Assembly: GCA_012934845.2 (NCBI GenBank)
Contig: WNNJ02002406.1
Span: 21,522 to 85,521 of the forward strand
Direction of reading: 5' to 3'
DNA length: 64,000 nt
Origin: Pomphorhynchus laevis
Lineage: Eukaryota; Acanthocephala; Palaeacanthocephala; Echinorhynchida; Pomphorhynchidae
The notes beneath the pieces are model-generated. The model saw only the letters and a program-made list of their open reading frames with translations. It searched no databases and had not been told where the DNA came from. Of this stretch, positions 45,566-57,678 are shown in pieces. The first letter of the stretch is position 1, and every line of letters starts with the position of its first letter. Position numbers and translations under genes: made by a program.

Positions 45566-48500
45566 GTAAGTGTTTTTAAGGAAATTTATATTTTAGTAAT
45601 GAAAGTTTATCTACGTTAAGGTAAAAAATGGGCATATTAAACGAATTACCGATGAAGATATCCAATCTCTTGTTCTGGAAATAATGGGTGAAAACATAAG
45701 GTTTAAAAAAATGACGTTTTCCTTTATTGAATATTTCATTATATAGCAACGTATTTATTTCTTGTCCAGCGGATCCTAGGAAATCATTAGGTATTAAGCT
45801 TCCGTTTTTTGTCCTAATTGTAAAAAATATGGATCGATATTTTTCATTCGAAGTTCAGGTATTTAGTAATCTAAAAATTGTTTTCATAGATAAATTGCCA
45901 AATATTTAAATTACTTTGTATTTGGTAATATTCATAAGTAAATTAGCAAATTAAGAGAACGATGGGCACGAATGAACACATTATGTCACAGTTTATCTAA
46001 GGATGTACCTAAGCGATCCTATTTGAACATTTGCATCTTTAATCGATGTATCCTACCAATCTAAAAGACGGACAAGAAATCCGAAAATTCGAAATATGCA
46101 GAGAGAATTTGCTACTTGAAATGTGGAGCATATGCTCCTGTTTTTTTCTCATCTGAGGAACTGGACAATTTGCGAACAGTATATTACAGTCAGTGTCATG
46201 ATAATCTTCATTGAAAACAGGAATAAATAATAATGACAGCATCAGAAGCATATGCTTCTAATAAGCAGATGAACAGATATCTCTTCAATTGCCTGATGTG
46301 CACATATCTCTTTAATTTCTTAAGGCTCATTTGCAAGAACCTTGTCGTGCATTATCAATAAAAAATTATTATAATTGTAATAATCATTGAAAATATATTG
46401 TTCAAAAAATATTCAAATGTAAATATTGATAGCTTTCTAATTAGGTTGTATCGTCATCGTATTAGTTCACCAATAACAAGTTTTATGACCTTGAAATATT
46501 TTGGAAACATTTTCTAATTTTCATTAAATGAAAATTAATAAAACGTGTCATAGCACACCTGTAATAAAAAATTATTGATTATACGTTTGGAAATATCCAA
46601 AATCTAAAGATAAACTATATCCTAAAATGTGAACATTTGCATTCATCTTTACATTTGATTTAGTTTTAAGGGTATCCTTTGATTATCTTGTTAAGAGGTA
46701 TTTTTAATAATTATATTGAAACCAATGTTTTCGATAAAATAATAAAATTTAACGTATTTAATGGCAAGTGATTGTTTTAACGAAAGCTCTACAACTTCAA
46801 ACAACTGAAGTCTGTTATTATTTTAATCTCTTAACAGACTGGTTTTAGACATATGATTGAATTAGCTAATATAATGGATCTAGAAAACATTTGTACACGT
46901 CTTGAATTTTTATTTTTAGATGCAATTGGATATTTGTTAACATTTAGCCTTCTCGTAAACTACATATTTAAAAATAATAATCTCTTACACCGGTTTAATT
47001 GGGCATATTGCGTTCCCATAAACTTGTGCATTCAATTTACACATTTACTGTAATAATAGTCTTTAACACAGGTTTAAGCAGGCATTAATTACGTAGTTAC
47101 CACTGGTTTTAAAAGTTACCTATCTAGACAACTAATTAACGTTACGAGAAATTGTTTTAAAGTTAAGATTTAACTTTAAACGAATAAAGATTTACTTGTT
47201 TTTGAGTTTTGTATATTTTAAATATTTTATAAATTAATTATAATTAATATTAATTACGATTATATTACTATTAATTACAATTAATTAAAAATTAATTGCG
47301 TGGTCATGCTGCGACTATTAGAATAATCTCTTGTTTTCGCTGGCTTGTAAAATAATTTGCTTCCAAAAAATTGATCAAAATTAATATATTTGTACGCAGA
47401 ATGATAAATTTTTAAAATGATAAGTATTTTAATAGTATCGACCTTTTGAAGGTTTATCAACATTTAATATATCAAGAATATTGAAGTTTGAGATTACAGC
47501 GTACAATCTTAATTTATGATAAATGAAGATAAAAAACAATATTTAGTTCTGATCCTGAGTAACCCGAAACCTGTTGGTTAATATATGGATATTATCAAAA
47601 ACGCTACATATTCTAATTCCGAACACTAAACAGTTGTGGAACAAAGTTATGAAGGTTAAAGAGAAGTAAACATTTCTTGCCAGTGTTCTTTTTAAGCACT
47701 TTGTTTAAAGTTCGTGGAATTTAAGATAAACGACATGAAGTTTGCAAGGTCTCAAATGGAGACTGTATATTTACCATTGTTTTGGCTACAAGACAATTGC
47801 TTCCGAGTCTTTCAAATCGGTTTGATTTTGATTCACCAATAATCTGCTTATGATTCCACAAATAAAGAATTACAAATTGTACGTTCAGCTATACGCATAG
47901 TATATATACGTACGTATAGTATATTTGACGAAATTTCAAAATTTGAACTATTGCATTAACGAAAATGTACATTAGTGAAAGTATGTGATTATTAATTTGA
48001 TTAATAATTTGTGATTACAAATTATTTTTATTTTTGATCAAATGGACACTATGATAAGCTGAAAATAAATTTAATTTTCGCACGTAACGGATATTAAACA
48101 AAACCGGATATCCGACATTGGATATTAAAAGGTATTTTTAATTTAAAAGTTATAACTCTTAAAGTATAAACTTTGAAACTTTTTAGAAATGAAATATACT
48201 GAGTTCTTTAAATAACTGAAAAATACAAGTTTATTTAGTCTGTTAAAACGAAACTTATGAAATTTTGAAATGATTAGCTTTTCGTGTTTTCTTGATTAAG
48301 ATTCTTGATAATAAAGATATAGTTCGGCGATTTAGAGCTAGTAATTTTCAAAGCACCACTCGAATTAAACCTTATATATGTACAATGCCCCTTCGATTAG
48401 ATTCCGGTTGGAATCAGGTGCAATTCAATCTTTCTGATTTTACAAAGCGCGCCTATGGAACGAACTATGTCGAAACTCAACGCATATTGGTAATTCTTGC

Positions 48501-51500
48501 TGAATTTATAATATCTTGTTTCTTTATATGTCTATTCATAAGTAGTTTACGATTTCGATTTTAAATTTCGTATTGTGTATTTCAATATCTAATTGTTAGA
48601 TATTAGTTCTGTTTAATTTTTTATCAAAATTAATTTATTTTTTCTGTTTCTGATTTTTTATACACATTTTTGTAATTTTTATTTTTACACATTTTTGTAA
48701 AATGTATCTTAATTCATATGTTATGTCAACATATGTTATGTTAATTCATATGTTATGTATATTAATTCATCTATGCATATGTCATTAATAAGTTTGATTG
48801 TAATTTATTTCTTTTGTAACAAAATATTTTTTCCTAGTGCATTCTGTTCTTCTTTTGCCGTTAATCCCGTATGGAAGATCGGTTTTCAATGTACACGTCC
48901 TCCATTTCTCACGGTTGTTGGCCAGATCAGGTGCAATCGGGCAGCTTGTAAATACTTGTGTAGTGCATCGAGCCATCGCTACTTTGGTCGTCCGTTCGGA
49001 CGTTTACTATCTACTTGGATGCTCATATACTTGGATGCTCTTATATAATTCTTATAAATTCATAATACATTATCGATCATATTAAATTGTAAATCATACG
49101 AATATAATCAGTAATAACTGAACACTTTATTTGAATTGCATAAATAAATTAAAAACTCAATTATAACAAAATTTAAGTCATTAACAACTTGTATAAACAT
49201 AGGCTTTCTTTTAAAAATCGTTCTCCTAATTAATTAAAAAATATTTTAAATAGTTGATACTGATCCATTATTGATAAATAATTATTGGAGCTGGACCAAA
49301 GAAAGAAGGAAAATTTTATTTGATATTTCGCTAACTTCTGTTAGCATCTTCAGAAAATTACAATTTGATACAGAATTGTTGGAGCTGGATCAAAGAAAGA
49401 AGGACAATTTTATTTGATATTTCGCTAACTTCTGTCAGCATCTTCAGGATGCTAACATAAAATAAAACAATTTATTTTAATAAATTATTAAATAAATTTA
49501 ATTAAATTATTAATTAATTAAAAATTATCAATAAATATATATTAATTATTAATGATTATTAATTAATTAAATTATTATTAATTATTAATGATTAATGATT
49601 ATTTAATTAATTAAATTATTATTAAATTTCAATAATTTTTATCTTATTTTCATAAAATAAAAATTATTTTATGATTATTTCACATTTTCGAAACAAATGT
49701 GAATTTATTGTAAATAGTTGATAATGATCCATTATCGATACAGAATTATTGGAGCTGGATCAAAGAAAGAAGGACAATTTTATTTCATATTTCGCTAACC
49801 TCTGCTAGCATCTTCATAAAATTACAATTTGATAAAGAATTATTGGAGCTGGATCAAAGAAAGAAGGAAAATTTTATTTGATATTTCGTTAATTTCTGTT
49901 AGCATCTTCAGAAAATTACAATTTGATAAAGAATTATTGGAGCTGGATCAAAGAAAGAAGGACAATTTTATTTGATATTTCGCTAACTTCTGTTAGCATC
50001 TTCAGAAAATTACAATTTGATAAAGAATTATTGGAGCTGGATCAAAGAAAGAAGGAAAATTTTATTTGATATTTCGCTAACTTCTGTTAGCATCTTCAGA
50101 AAATTACAATTTGATAAAGAATTATTGGAGCTGGATCAAAGAAAGAAGGACAATTTATATTTGTTATTTCGCTAAATTCTGATAGAATCTTCAGAAGATT
50201 ACAATTTGATAAAGAATTATTGGAGCTGGATCAAAGAAAGAAGAAATTTTTATTTGATATCTCGCTAACTTCTGTTAGCATCTTCAGAAAATTACAATTT
50301 GATAAAGAATTATTGGAGCTGGATCAAAACAAGAAGGAAATTTTTATTTGATATTTCGCTAACTTCTATTAGCATCTTCAGAAAATTACAATTTGATAAA
50401 GAATTATTGGAGCTGGATCAAAGAAAGAATGGAAATTTTATTTGATATCTCGCTAACTTCTGTTAGCATCTTCAGAAAATTACAATTTGATAAATAATTA
50501 TTGGAGCTGGATCAAAGAAAGAAGGAAAATTTTATTTGTTATTTCGCTAACCTCTGTTAGCATCTTCAGAAAATTACAATTTGATAAATAATTATTGGAG
50601 CTGGATCAAAGATAGAAGGACAATTTTATTTGATATTTCGTTAATTTCTGTTAGCATCTTCAGAAAATTACAATTTGATAAAGAATTTTTGGAGCTGGAT
50701 CAAAGAAAGAAGGACAATTTTTATTGATATTTCGCTAACCTCTGTTAGAATCTTCATAAAATTACAATTTGATAAAGAATTATTGGAGCTGGATCAAAGA
50801 AAGAAGGAAGATTTTATTTGATATTTCGCTAACTTCTGTTAGCATCTTCGGAAAATTACAATTTGATAAAGACTTATTGGAGCTGGATCAAAGAAAGAAG
50901 GAAAATTGTATTTAATATTTCGCTAACTTCTGTTAGCATCCTCAGAAAATTACAATTTGATAAATAATTATTGGAGCTGGATCAAAGAAAAGATGAAACT
51001 TTTATTTGATATCTCGCTAAATTCTGATAGAATCTTCAGAAGATTACAATTTGATAAAGACTTATTGGAGCTGGATCAAAGAAAGAAGGAAAATTTTATT
51101 TGTTATTTCGCTAACTTCTGCTAGCATCTTCAGAAAATTACAATTTGATAAATAATTATTGGAGCTGGATCAAAGATAGAAGGACAATTTTATTTGATAT
51201 TTCGTTAATTTCTGTTAGCATCTTCAGAAAATTACAATTTGATAAAGAATTTTTGGAGCTGGATCAAAGAAAGAAGGACAATTTTTATTGATATTTCGCT
51301 AACTTCTGTTAGCATCCTCAGAAAATTTCAATTTGATAAAGACTTATTGGAGCTGGATCAAAGAAAGGGAAATTTTATTTGATATTTCGCTAAATTATGT
51401 TAGCATCTTCAGAAAATTACAATTTGATAGAATTATTGGAGCTGAATCAAGGAAAGGAAGAAAATTGTATTTGATATTTCGCTAACTTCTGTTAGTATCT

Positions 51501-54483
51501 TCAGAAAATTACAATTTGATATAGACTTATTGGAGCTCGATCAAAGAAACAAGGAAAATTCTATTTGTTATTTCGCTAACCTCTGTTAGCATCTTCTTTA
51601 AATTACAATTTGATAAAGAATTATTGGAGCTGGATCAAATAAAGAAGGAAGATTTTATTTGGTATTTCGCTAACTTCTGTTAGCATCCTCAGAAAATTTC
51701 AATTTGATAAAGACTTATTGGAGCTGGATCAAAGAAAGGGAAATTTTATTTGATATTTCGCTAAATTATGTTAGCATCTTCAGAAAATTACAATTTGATA
51801 GAATTATTGGAGCTGAATCAAGGAAAGGAAGAAAATTGTATTTGATATTTCGCTAACTTCTGTTAGTATCTTCAGAAAATTACAATTTGATATAGACTTA
51901 TTGGAGCTCGATCAAAGAAACAAGGAAAATTCTATTTGTTATTTCGCTAACCTCTGTTAGCATCTTCTTTAAATTACAATTTGATAAAGAATTATTGGAG
52001 CTGGATCAAATAAAGAAGGAAGATTTTATTTGGTATTTCGCTAACTTCTGTTAGCATCCTCAGAAAATTTCAATTTGATAAAGAATTATTGGAGCTGGAT
52101 CAAAGAAAGAAGGAAAATTTTATTTGATATTTCGCTAATCTCTGTTGCAGCTTAAGAAATTTACAATTTGATAAATAACTTTTGGAGATGGATCAAAGAA
52201 AAGATGAAACTTTTATTTGATATCTCGCTAACTTCTGTTAGCATCTTCAGAAAATTACAATTTGATAAAGAATTATTGGAGCTGGATCAAAGAAAGAAGG
52301 AAAATTTTATTTGATATTTCGCTAACTTCTGTTAGCATCTTCAGAAAATTACAATTTGATAAATAATTATTGGAGCTGGATCAAAGAAAGAAGGACAATT
52401 TTATTTGATATTTCGTTAATTTCTGTTAGCATCTTCAGAAAATTACAATTTGATAAAGAATTATTGGAGCTGGATCAAAGAAAGAAGGAAATTTTATTTG
52501 ATATTTCGCTAACTTCTGTTAGCATCTTCAGAAAATTACAATTTGATAAAGAATTATTGGAGATGCATCAAAGAAAGAAGGAAAATTGTATTTGTTATTT
52601 CGCTAACTTCTGTTAGCATCTTCAGAAAATTACAATTTGATAAAGAATTATTGGAGCTGGATCAAAGAAAAGATGAAACTTTTATTCGATATCTCGCTAA
52701 ATTCTGATAGAATCTTCAGAAGATTACAATTTGATAAAGACTTATTGGAGCTGGATCAAAGAAAAGATGAAACTTTTATTCGATATCTCGCTAAATTCTG
52801 ATAGAATCTTCAGAAGATTACAATTTGATAAAGACTTATTGGAGCTGGATAAAAGAAAGAAGGACAATTTTTATTGATATTTCGCTAACCTCTGTTAGCA
52901 TCTTCAGAAAATTACAATTTGATAAAGAATTATTGGAGCTGGATCAAAGAAAGAAGGAAAATTTTATTTGATATTTCGTTAATTTCTGTTAGCATCTTCA
53001 GAAAATTACAATTTGATAAAGAATTTTTGGAGCTGGATCAAAGAAAGAAGGACAATTTTTATTGATATTTCGCTAACCTCTGTTAGAATCTTCATAAAAT
53101 TACAATTTGATAAAGAATTATTGGAGCTGGATCAAAGAAAGAAGGAAGATTTTATTTGATATTTCGCTAACTTCTGTTAACATCTTCAGAAAATTACAAT
53201 TTGATAAAGACTTATTGGAGCTGGATCAAATAAAGAAGGAAAATTTTATTTGATATTTCGTTAACTTCTGTTAGCATCTTCAGAAAATTACAATTTGATA
53301 AAGACTTATTGAAGCTGGATCAAAGAAAGAAGGAAAATTTTATTTGATATTTCGCTAATCTCTGCCGCAGCTTCAGAAATTTACAATTTGATAAATAATT
53401 ATTGGAGCTGGATCAAAGAAAAAAGGAAAATTTTATTTATTTCGCTAACCTCTGTTAGAGTCTTCAGATAATTGCAATTTGATAAAGAATTATCGAAGCT
53501 GGATCAAAGAATGAAAATTTTATTTAAATTTTATTCTTCGAAGAAATTATTTGAAGAAAAAATTATTATTCTAGTTTACTGAAGATGTTAACATAAGTTG
53601 GCGAAATATCAAATAAAATTTTCCTCTTTTCTTTGATCCTGATCCAATAATTCTATAAAAATATTGTCTATTGTTAATACAAAATAAAAATTTACGCATT
53701 TGAAATTTACGTACTCTTCATTTGTATGTATATGGGCTTGTAGCAGTAAAAACAATATTATCGAAAGATAGTATTATAATATTAAAATATTATCCGTTAA
53801 TTATAAATTTTGATTCTTAATTTTGGACTGATGGCTTTCTCAACTCAGAATTTTTGTTTGATAAAGAAATACGCCATTATCAAAAACAGATGGTTTTGTT
53901 TTATTACGAGTTTAATGAACAATCTACTGTTAATATTGAGGATTTATTGCGCGATTCTAATATATCTAAAGGATTAATACGATTTACACGTATAAATACG
54001 ATTAAAAAATATATTTATTATAATTATATTTAAAATAATATAATATATTATTATAATATTTTATATAATATTATATAATAATTAATATATTATATTAATA
54101 TAATATATTTAAATAATTATTATTTATTATTATTTCATCACTAGATGCATCCGCTATCAGAGTCATTTCAATTCTTATTAGAATTATAATTATTATTATT
54201 AAATCTTAAATTTTAAAAAATATTTAAATAAAATTTAAGCTATTTGAATTATTATTAGAAATAAAAATTATAAGAATAAAAATTTAATATGAATAATTTA
54301 TAAAATTTTTTGATTTTTAAATATATTATTCATGTATTATTTTTAATTTCGCGTAAATATTTTTTGTTATAGATTCATGCAAATTGTAGAATACGTCGAG
54401 TATATTTTGCTGATAGATTGTATTTTGAGGACGAATATCCGTCTGGATTCAAATTATATTTGCCTGTTCGTAAGAATGAATAG
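45482..54483 (+). CDS. CFAP20 (cilia and flagella associated protein 20), five exons
   Basis: Coding exons: 45482-45565, 45621-45700, 45747-45858, 48301-48489 and 54373-54483. They sum to 576 nt, that is 191 residues plus stop; animal CFAP20 proteins are about 193. All introns are GT-AG and the phases agree (0, 2, 0, 0). Landmarks by exon: [91 protein letters not shown]; and [16 protein letters not shown] ending LYLPVRKNE. The protein is a small conserved component of the ciliary axoneme and basal body, needed for doublet-microtubule stability; a nuclear, transcription-related role has also been reported. Introns 1 and 2 are tiny (55 and 46 bp), intron 3 is 2442 bp and intron 4 is 5883 bp and holds a minisatellite. 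No damage is seen, so the gene is probably functional. Confidence 0.96.
45621..45700 (+). CDS. CFAP20 exon 2
   Basis: Acceptor GTTAAG ends at 45620. The exon encodes [19 protein letters not shown] and ends with AG of a Ser codon completed by exon 3. Donor GTTTAA is weak but the phase is exact. Confidence 0.92.
45747..45858 (+). CDS. CFAP20 exon 3
   Basis: Acceptor ATATAG ends at 45746 and donor GTATTT starts at 45859. It encodes [20 protein letters not shown] and ends FSFEVQ, phase 0. Confidence 0.93.
45859..48300. other. CFAP20 intron 3
   Basis: About 2.4 kb of AT-rich intron sequence with no gene or clear repeat. Small chance frames exist (46039-46251 minus, 46853-47053 plus), but they look non-coding. 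Confidence 0.7.
48301..48489 (+). CDS. CFAP20 exon 4
   Basis: Acceptor GATTAAG ends at 48300 and donor GTAATT starts at 48490. Sixty-three codons encode the most conserved part of the family ([31 protein letters not shown]). The open frame continues into the intron, but residues after TQRIL do not match. Confidence 0.95.
48785..49020 (-). pseudogene. 3' fragment of an RTE-type LINE inside CFAP20 intron 4
   Basis: On the minus strand the text reads RPNGRPK, then [36 protein letters not shown]. This matches the conserved C-terminal tail of RTE-type ORF2 (GRPKxRWLDxLxxDL, DRxKWRxxxRKADP). It is a different subfamily from the element at 8557-11423. The patch is richer in GC than the intron around it. 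A stop inside GRPK-RW shows decay. Confidence 0.7.
49283..53545. repeat. 94-bp tandem repeat array in CFAP20 intron 4 (about 40 copies)
   Basis: Two copies stand apart at 49283-49450, an AT-rich gap follows, and the main array runs 49736-53545. Unit landmarks are ACAATTTGATAAAGAATTAT, TGGAGCTGGATCAAAGAAAG, then TTTCGCTAACTTCTGTTAGC and ATCTTCAG. The block from TTTCGCTAAC to CTTCAG forms on the minus strand CTGAAGAT, a six-pair hairpin (GCTAAC/GTTAGC) and GAAA, like a hammerhead core but with an extra T. Copies differ by scattered changes, with some 2-6 bp indels. The spacing is not codon-like, so chance frames such as 52356-52616 are not genes. Confidence 0.93.
51314..52055. repeat. Higher-order duplication: two identical 371-bp blocks in the 94-bp array
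   Basis: The four-unit block 51314-51684 is repeated as 51685-52055, including rare variants such as GAGCTGAATCAAGG and GAGCTCGATCAAAGAAAC. By eye the two are identical, unlike neighbouring units, so this step is very recent (or an assembly duplication). Confidence 0.85.
53573..53660. repeat. Inverted copy of the 94-bp repeat closing the array
   Basis: GAAGATGTTAACATAAGTTGGCGAAATATCAAATAAAATTTTCC and TTTGATCC followed by GATCCAATAATTC read as the 94-bp unit in the opposite orientation. Confidence 0.8.
54373..54483 (+). CDS. CFAP20 exon 5
   Basis: Acceptor GTTATAG ends at 54372. The exon encodes [16 protein letters not shown] and FKLYLPV and stops at TAG 54481-54483. The next likely poly(A) cue is AATAAA-like text soon after (AAAAATAAACA near 54520). 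Confidence 0.93.
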   Translation: MHANCRIRRVYFADRLYFEDEYPSGFKLYLPVRKNE

Positions 54484-54938
54484 ATTATGAAATGTATATA
54501 AAGAAAATACTCGTTAAAAATAAACATTTTTTTATTTAAATGTAAAATACTCGTTATCAGTCATTTTTTAATCTGTCTATAAATATTGCATCTACATTAT
54601 GTTTACAATTCAACTCATTGAAATCAGGTTACAACCCCATAGATTTCAAGTTAAGTTAGACTGTATTTTACTTTATTTTAGCTTTTGAGAATACTAGCTT
54701 TATACACATTCATGCCTGAAATGCACTTTAAACATTCAAATTTATTTAATAGCACATGCTAATGCTATAGTTAATGAGCACAAGTTAATGCTCCGAATAA
54801 TTAATTCAGTTGATAAACAATTTTCTCAAAGCTAAATACAAATAAATTTTTGCTTGACTAATATGCTAGCTAAATTGGTTGAAATTATTTTAAAAGCAAT
54901 AGAGTTAAATGTCCGCTTATCTCTCAGCCTCATGTTGT
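54484..54938. other. Downstream of CFAP20
   Basis: AT-rich, presumably 3' untranslated and intergenic sequence. No gene recognised. Confidence 0.4.
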
Positions 54939-55232
54939 TAAGATTTTGCGTAGTTCATTAAATCAAAGAGCTGAGTTATTATTATATACTGCCAGAGCTT
55001 TCGCCGCGTTACGGCTTCCTCAGTGGCTCATTATGTATAGTTATATGAAAAGAATTTTTAACTAGTGACCATTGGTTAAAAATTAATTAAAAAAAATTGA
55101 ACTCATGTTGTTAAACATGAGTTTAACAAATTCTTGATTGCTAACTACTTACAATGAGCCACTGAGGAAGCCGTAACGCGGCGGAGCAGTATATACTCAG
55201 CTCTTTTATCTAATAAACTACACAAAATCTTA
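54939..55232. mobile_element. 294-bp palindromic MITE-like element
   Basis: Left TAAGATTTTGCGTAGTTCATTA is mirrored by TAATAAACTACACAAAATCTTA at the right, and CAAAGAGCTGAG by CTCAGCTCTTTT. The arms run about 95 bp each, include CCGCGTTACGGCTTCCTCAGTGGCTCATT, and end around a short inner hairpin (AACTCATGTTGTTAAACATGAGTT). There is no coding capacity. Terminal inverted repeats of this kind fit a non-autonomous DNA transposon. Confidence 0.85.
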
Positions 55233-55597
55233 TTTTAAAAGCATTTAAAAGCTGCAAATAGAGCAACTAAACTTCGAACTAATAAAACAAATATATTCCT
55301 ATATTTTCAAATACCCCTAAATAAAATTGTTTATATAATTTGTGAAAACAAATTATATAATGAGGTAATTTGATTAACAATTAGCATTACATGCCATATT
55401 TATTAAATAAATGAATCAATTTTATTTAAATTCTTAAGCTACTTTACTACATCAATTTAACACGTTCACTTTTTTACGTCAATTAATTCGACATCAATTA
55501 AATAAATTTAACCAATTAACTTAGTTGATTACATAATTAGATATAAAAATATATTGAATTATTCGGATATATTCAAATATATAGAAACTCCATTTCG
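55233..55597. other. AT-rich spacer
   Basis: No gene or clear repeat seen. Confidence 0.4.
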
Positions 55598-56375
55598 AAA
55601 ATGATTGAGAATCACGAAGTTAGATCATGTTATCTTGTGCATAAATAATTGAAACAAAAGTATATTTATGTTTTCCTATAAATAAATTAAACTAGTTTAC
55701 TTAGGTGATTACAGAGTTCAATATAAAAATATAAAATTTACAATTGTTTTGGATTTTGTATATTATTAAAATAGATTGTAATTTATCAATTATTTGTCAA
55801 ACGTTTCCATGAAGAGAAACGCAATCTAGGAAAATGAAGGATCATCCGATACTGATAATTAATAATACGAATTGATATGATACGATAATTAATTTTAATA
55901 ATTTAATTATAATATATAATATAAAGTACCTGTTAGCGATTATGCAATTGTACTATTAAAAACAAAACGTAGAAGGAATTTATATAAATTTATAATTTAT
56001 TTATAATTCAATATGTGCGTCTTATGTTGCCGACTAAATTGACTAAAAAGTAGAGCTATTAAATTTATGATTTATCGTTTACAAAATAGATATATGCCTA
56101 TTGTTGATAAAAACCGATAGGCAAAAAACGTTAATCACAAAATTTTAAATTAAATTTAGCAATGGATTAAATTTATACCTTCTTTCACTAAGATCGTTAC
56201 GGCTAAAATGAAAATTTACTGAAAGATTAAATATTAATATATGAATTATAAAATTTAAAACAATTGTAGATTTCATATTTTTATATTGCATTCTGCTGTT
56301 TCTGAATACTTTTGTTTCAAATATTATGCACAAGATAACATGATCTAACTTCGTGATTCTCAATCATTTTTGAAT
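55598..56375. repeat. Inverted repeat with ~65-bp arms
   Basis: Left arm 55598-55662 (AAAATGATTGAGAATCACGAAG, TTAGATCATGTTATCTTGTGCATAA, GAAACAAAAGTAT) is mirrored at 56308-56372. The 640-bp interior is AT-rich and has no coding content. It could be the ends of a non-autonomous DNA transposon, but I did not see target-site duplications. Confidence 0.75.
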
Positions 56376-56776
56376 ATAGATCTTCTACATATATATGTAG
56401 AAGAGTGTTCTATATCCTAATAGTGTTCTATTAAAATAAGACGATAAAGCATTTATTACGTAAATATTTCCCGACTTAAAGCTAAAACAAGCTAACAACA
56501 AGCTAACAACACGCTTTCAAACGAAATCGAAAATGTTACTATTCTCATTTTATACGAGTGGATAAATGCCATTTTTATTTCTGTAAGTAATATAAGGAAG
56601 GTGACATTTAATGATCTGTGATGTTACAGTTACAACTTTGGTAATTTTCTGCAAACGAGGACCGTTAGGCAAATGAATAAATTCGAGCGATTCTTTAAAG
56701 TTATAAACTTTAAAAGAACAAAGATACAATAAGGCATATTAAGAGAATACTATTGTTTATTATTAAAATAGATTGT
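56376..56776. other. Left flank of the intact PLE
   Basis: AT-rich, with no gene. The last 22 bp (TATTATTAAAATAGATTGTA) recur at about 55758-55779, where they run straight on into the sequence found to the right of the PLE. Confidence 0.5.
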
Positions 56777-57246
56777 ATCAAGCAGAAAATAGTAAAATAT
56801 ATAAATCAACACAATAATATAAAGAATAAATTTAAACTCTTAAGTGGCAAATTTTTATGGATGGATAATAAATAAAACACTTTGCATTCGAATAAGATAC
56901 TAGATAGTTATTTCAGAGGAAATACATCATTAGCATGTATTTGGTCCCGCTGCTATGTTGGGTAGAGGAGTTAGGGGCCGAAACCTGATAGCATAGCAGT
57001 TCCTCCTGATGACCTCTAATTCTTATTCTGATACAACGTCTGTTATTTATTAGTCAATTCATAAAAATGACGTTTATTTTAAATTTTATTTTTTATTTTT
57101 ATTTTATAACTTGATTTAAATTATAGAAAATCTAAAAACAATTATTAATTTTATTATTTAATTATTAAAATTTTGATTTAGCATTATTGTTTTGTTTATT
57201 TTATAATTATATAACAATACGTAGACTCAGTTAGCTGATTTAATTT
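56777..57246 (+). repeat. PLE left pLTR (470 bp)
   Basis: It matches 60457-60926 with a constant offset of 3680 and no net indel. It begins with the last 99 bp of the RT reading frame, as PLE pLTRs often overlap the ORF end. It holds the conserved pairing blocks described in the findings and ends at GCTGATTTAATTT. Confidence 0.93.
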
Positions 57247-57678
57247 GTTCTACTGGCATGTTATTATTGACCTGTGGACTTTGTTTTCCCGGTAATATGA
57301 CCTCTGTCAGAAATACTGAAACTATGTATTATTGGTTACGACTTTACTATTATTTTTTCTTATTTTCAAACAAGTTTGATGAATTATTAATTCTTAAAAA
57401 GGGAGAAGTTTGCATCCCAAGGTGTTTACACTTTAAAATGTAAACTGCTTCACGTGATCACGTTTAAGAGACCAGGTAATGGCCAATAGCTAGGTCGCGT
57501 AGCGCGTGGAGTGAAGGTGGTAGATCTTTATAGATCTTGTTCCAGCCTGCAACCGCCTTAAGCAGGGCAGCCCCCTGTCAGATGCTGCTGGATGGCCCGT
57601 TGTAAGTTTAGTCTGAGTCAACTAAACTAGGTGGCGACACCGAAAAAGCAACGTTAAAAATCATGACTTAAAAGTTAC

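Noticed and set aside
46853-47053. 66-residue frame in CFAP20 intron 3
   Set aside because: It lies inside a well-defined intron and matches nothing I know.
52356-52616. Open frame across the 94-bp array
   Set aside because: It arises from repeat units in which a stop has been lost; the unit is not a multiple of three and the peptide has no family.
49283-53545. Possible CRISPR-like array
   Set aside because: Whole 94-bp units repeat with no alternation of conserved repeats and unique spacers, and the DNA is eukaryotic.
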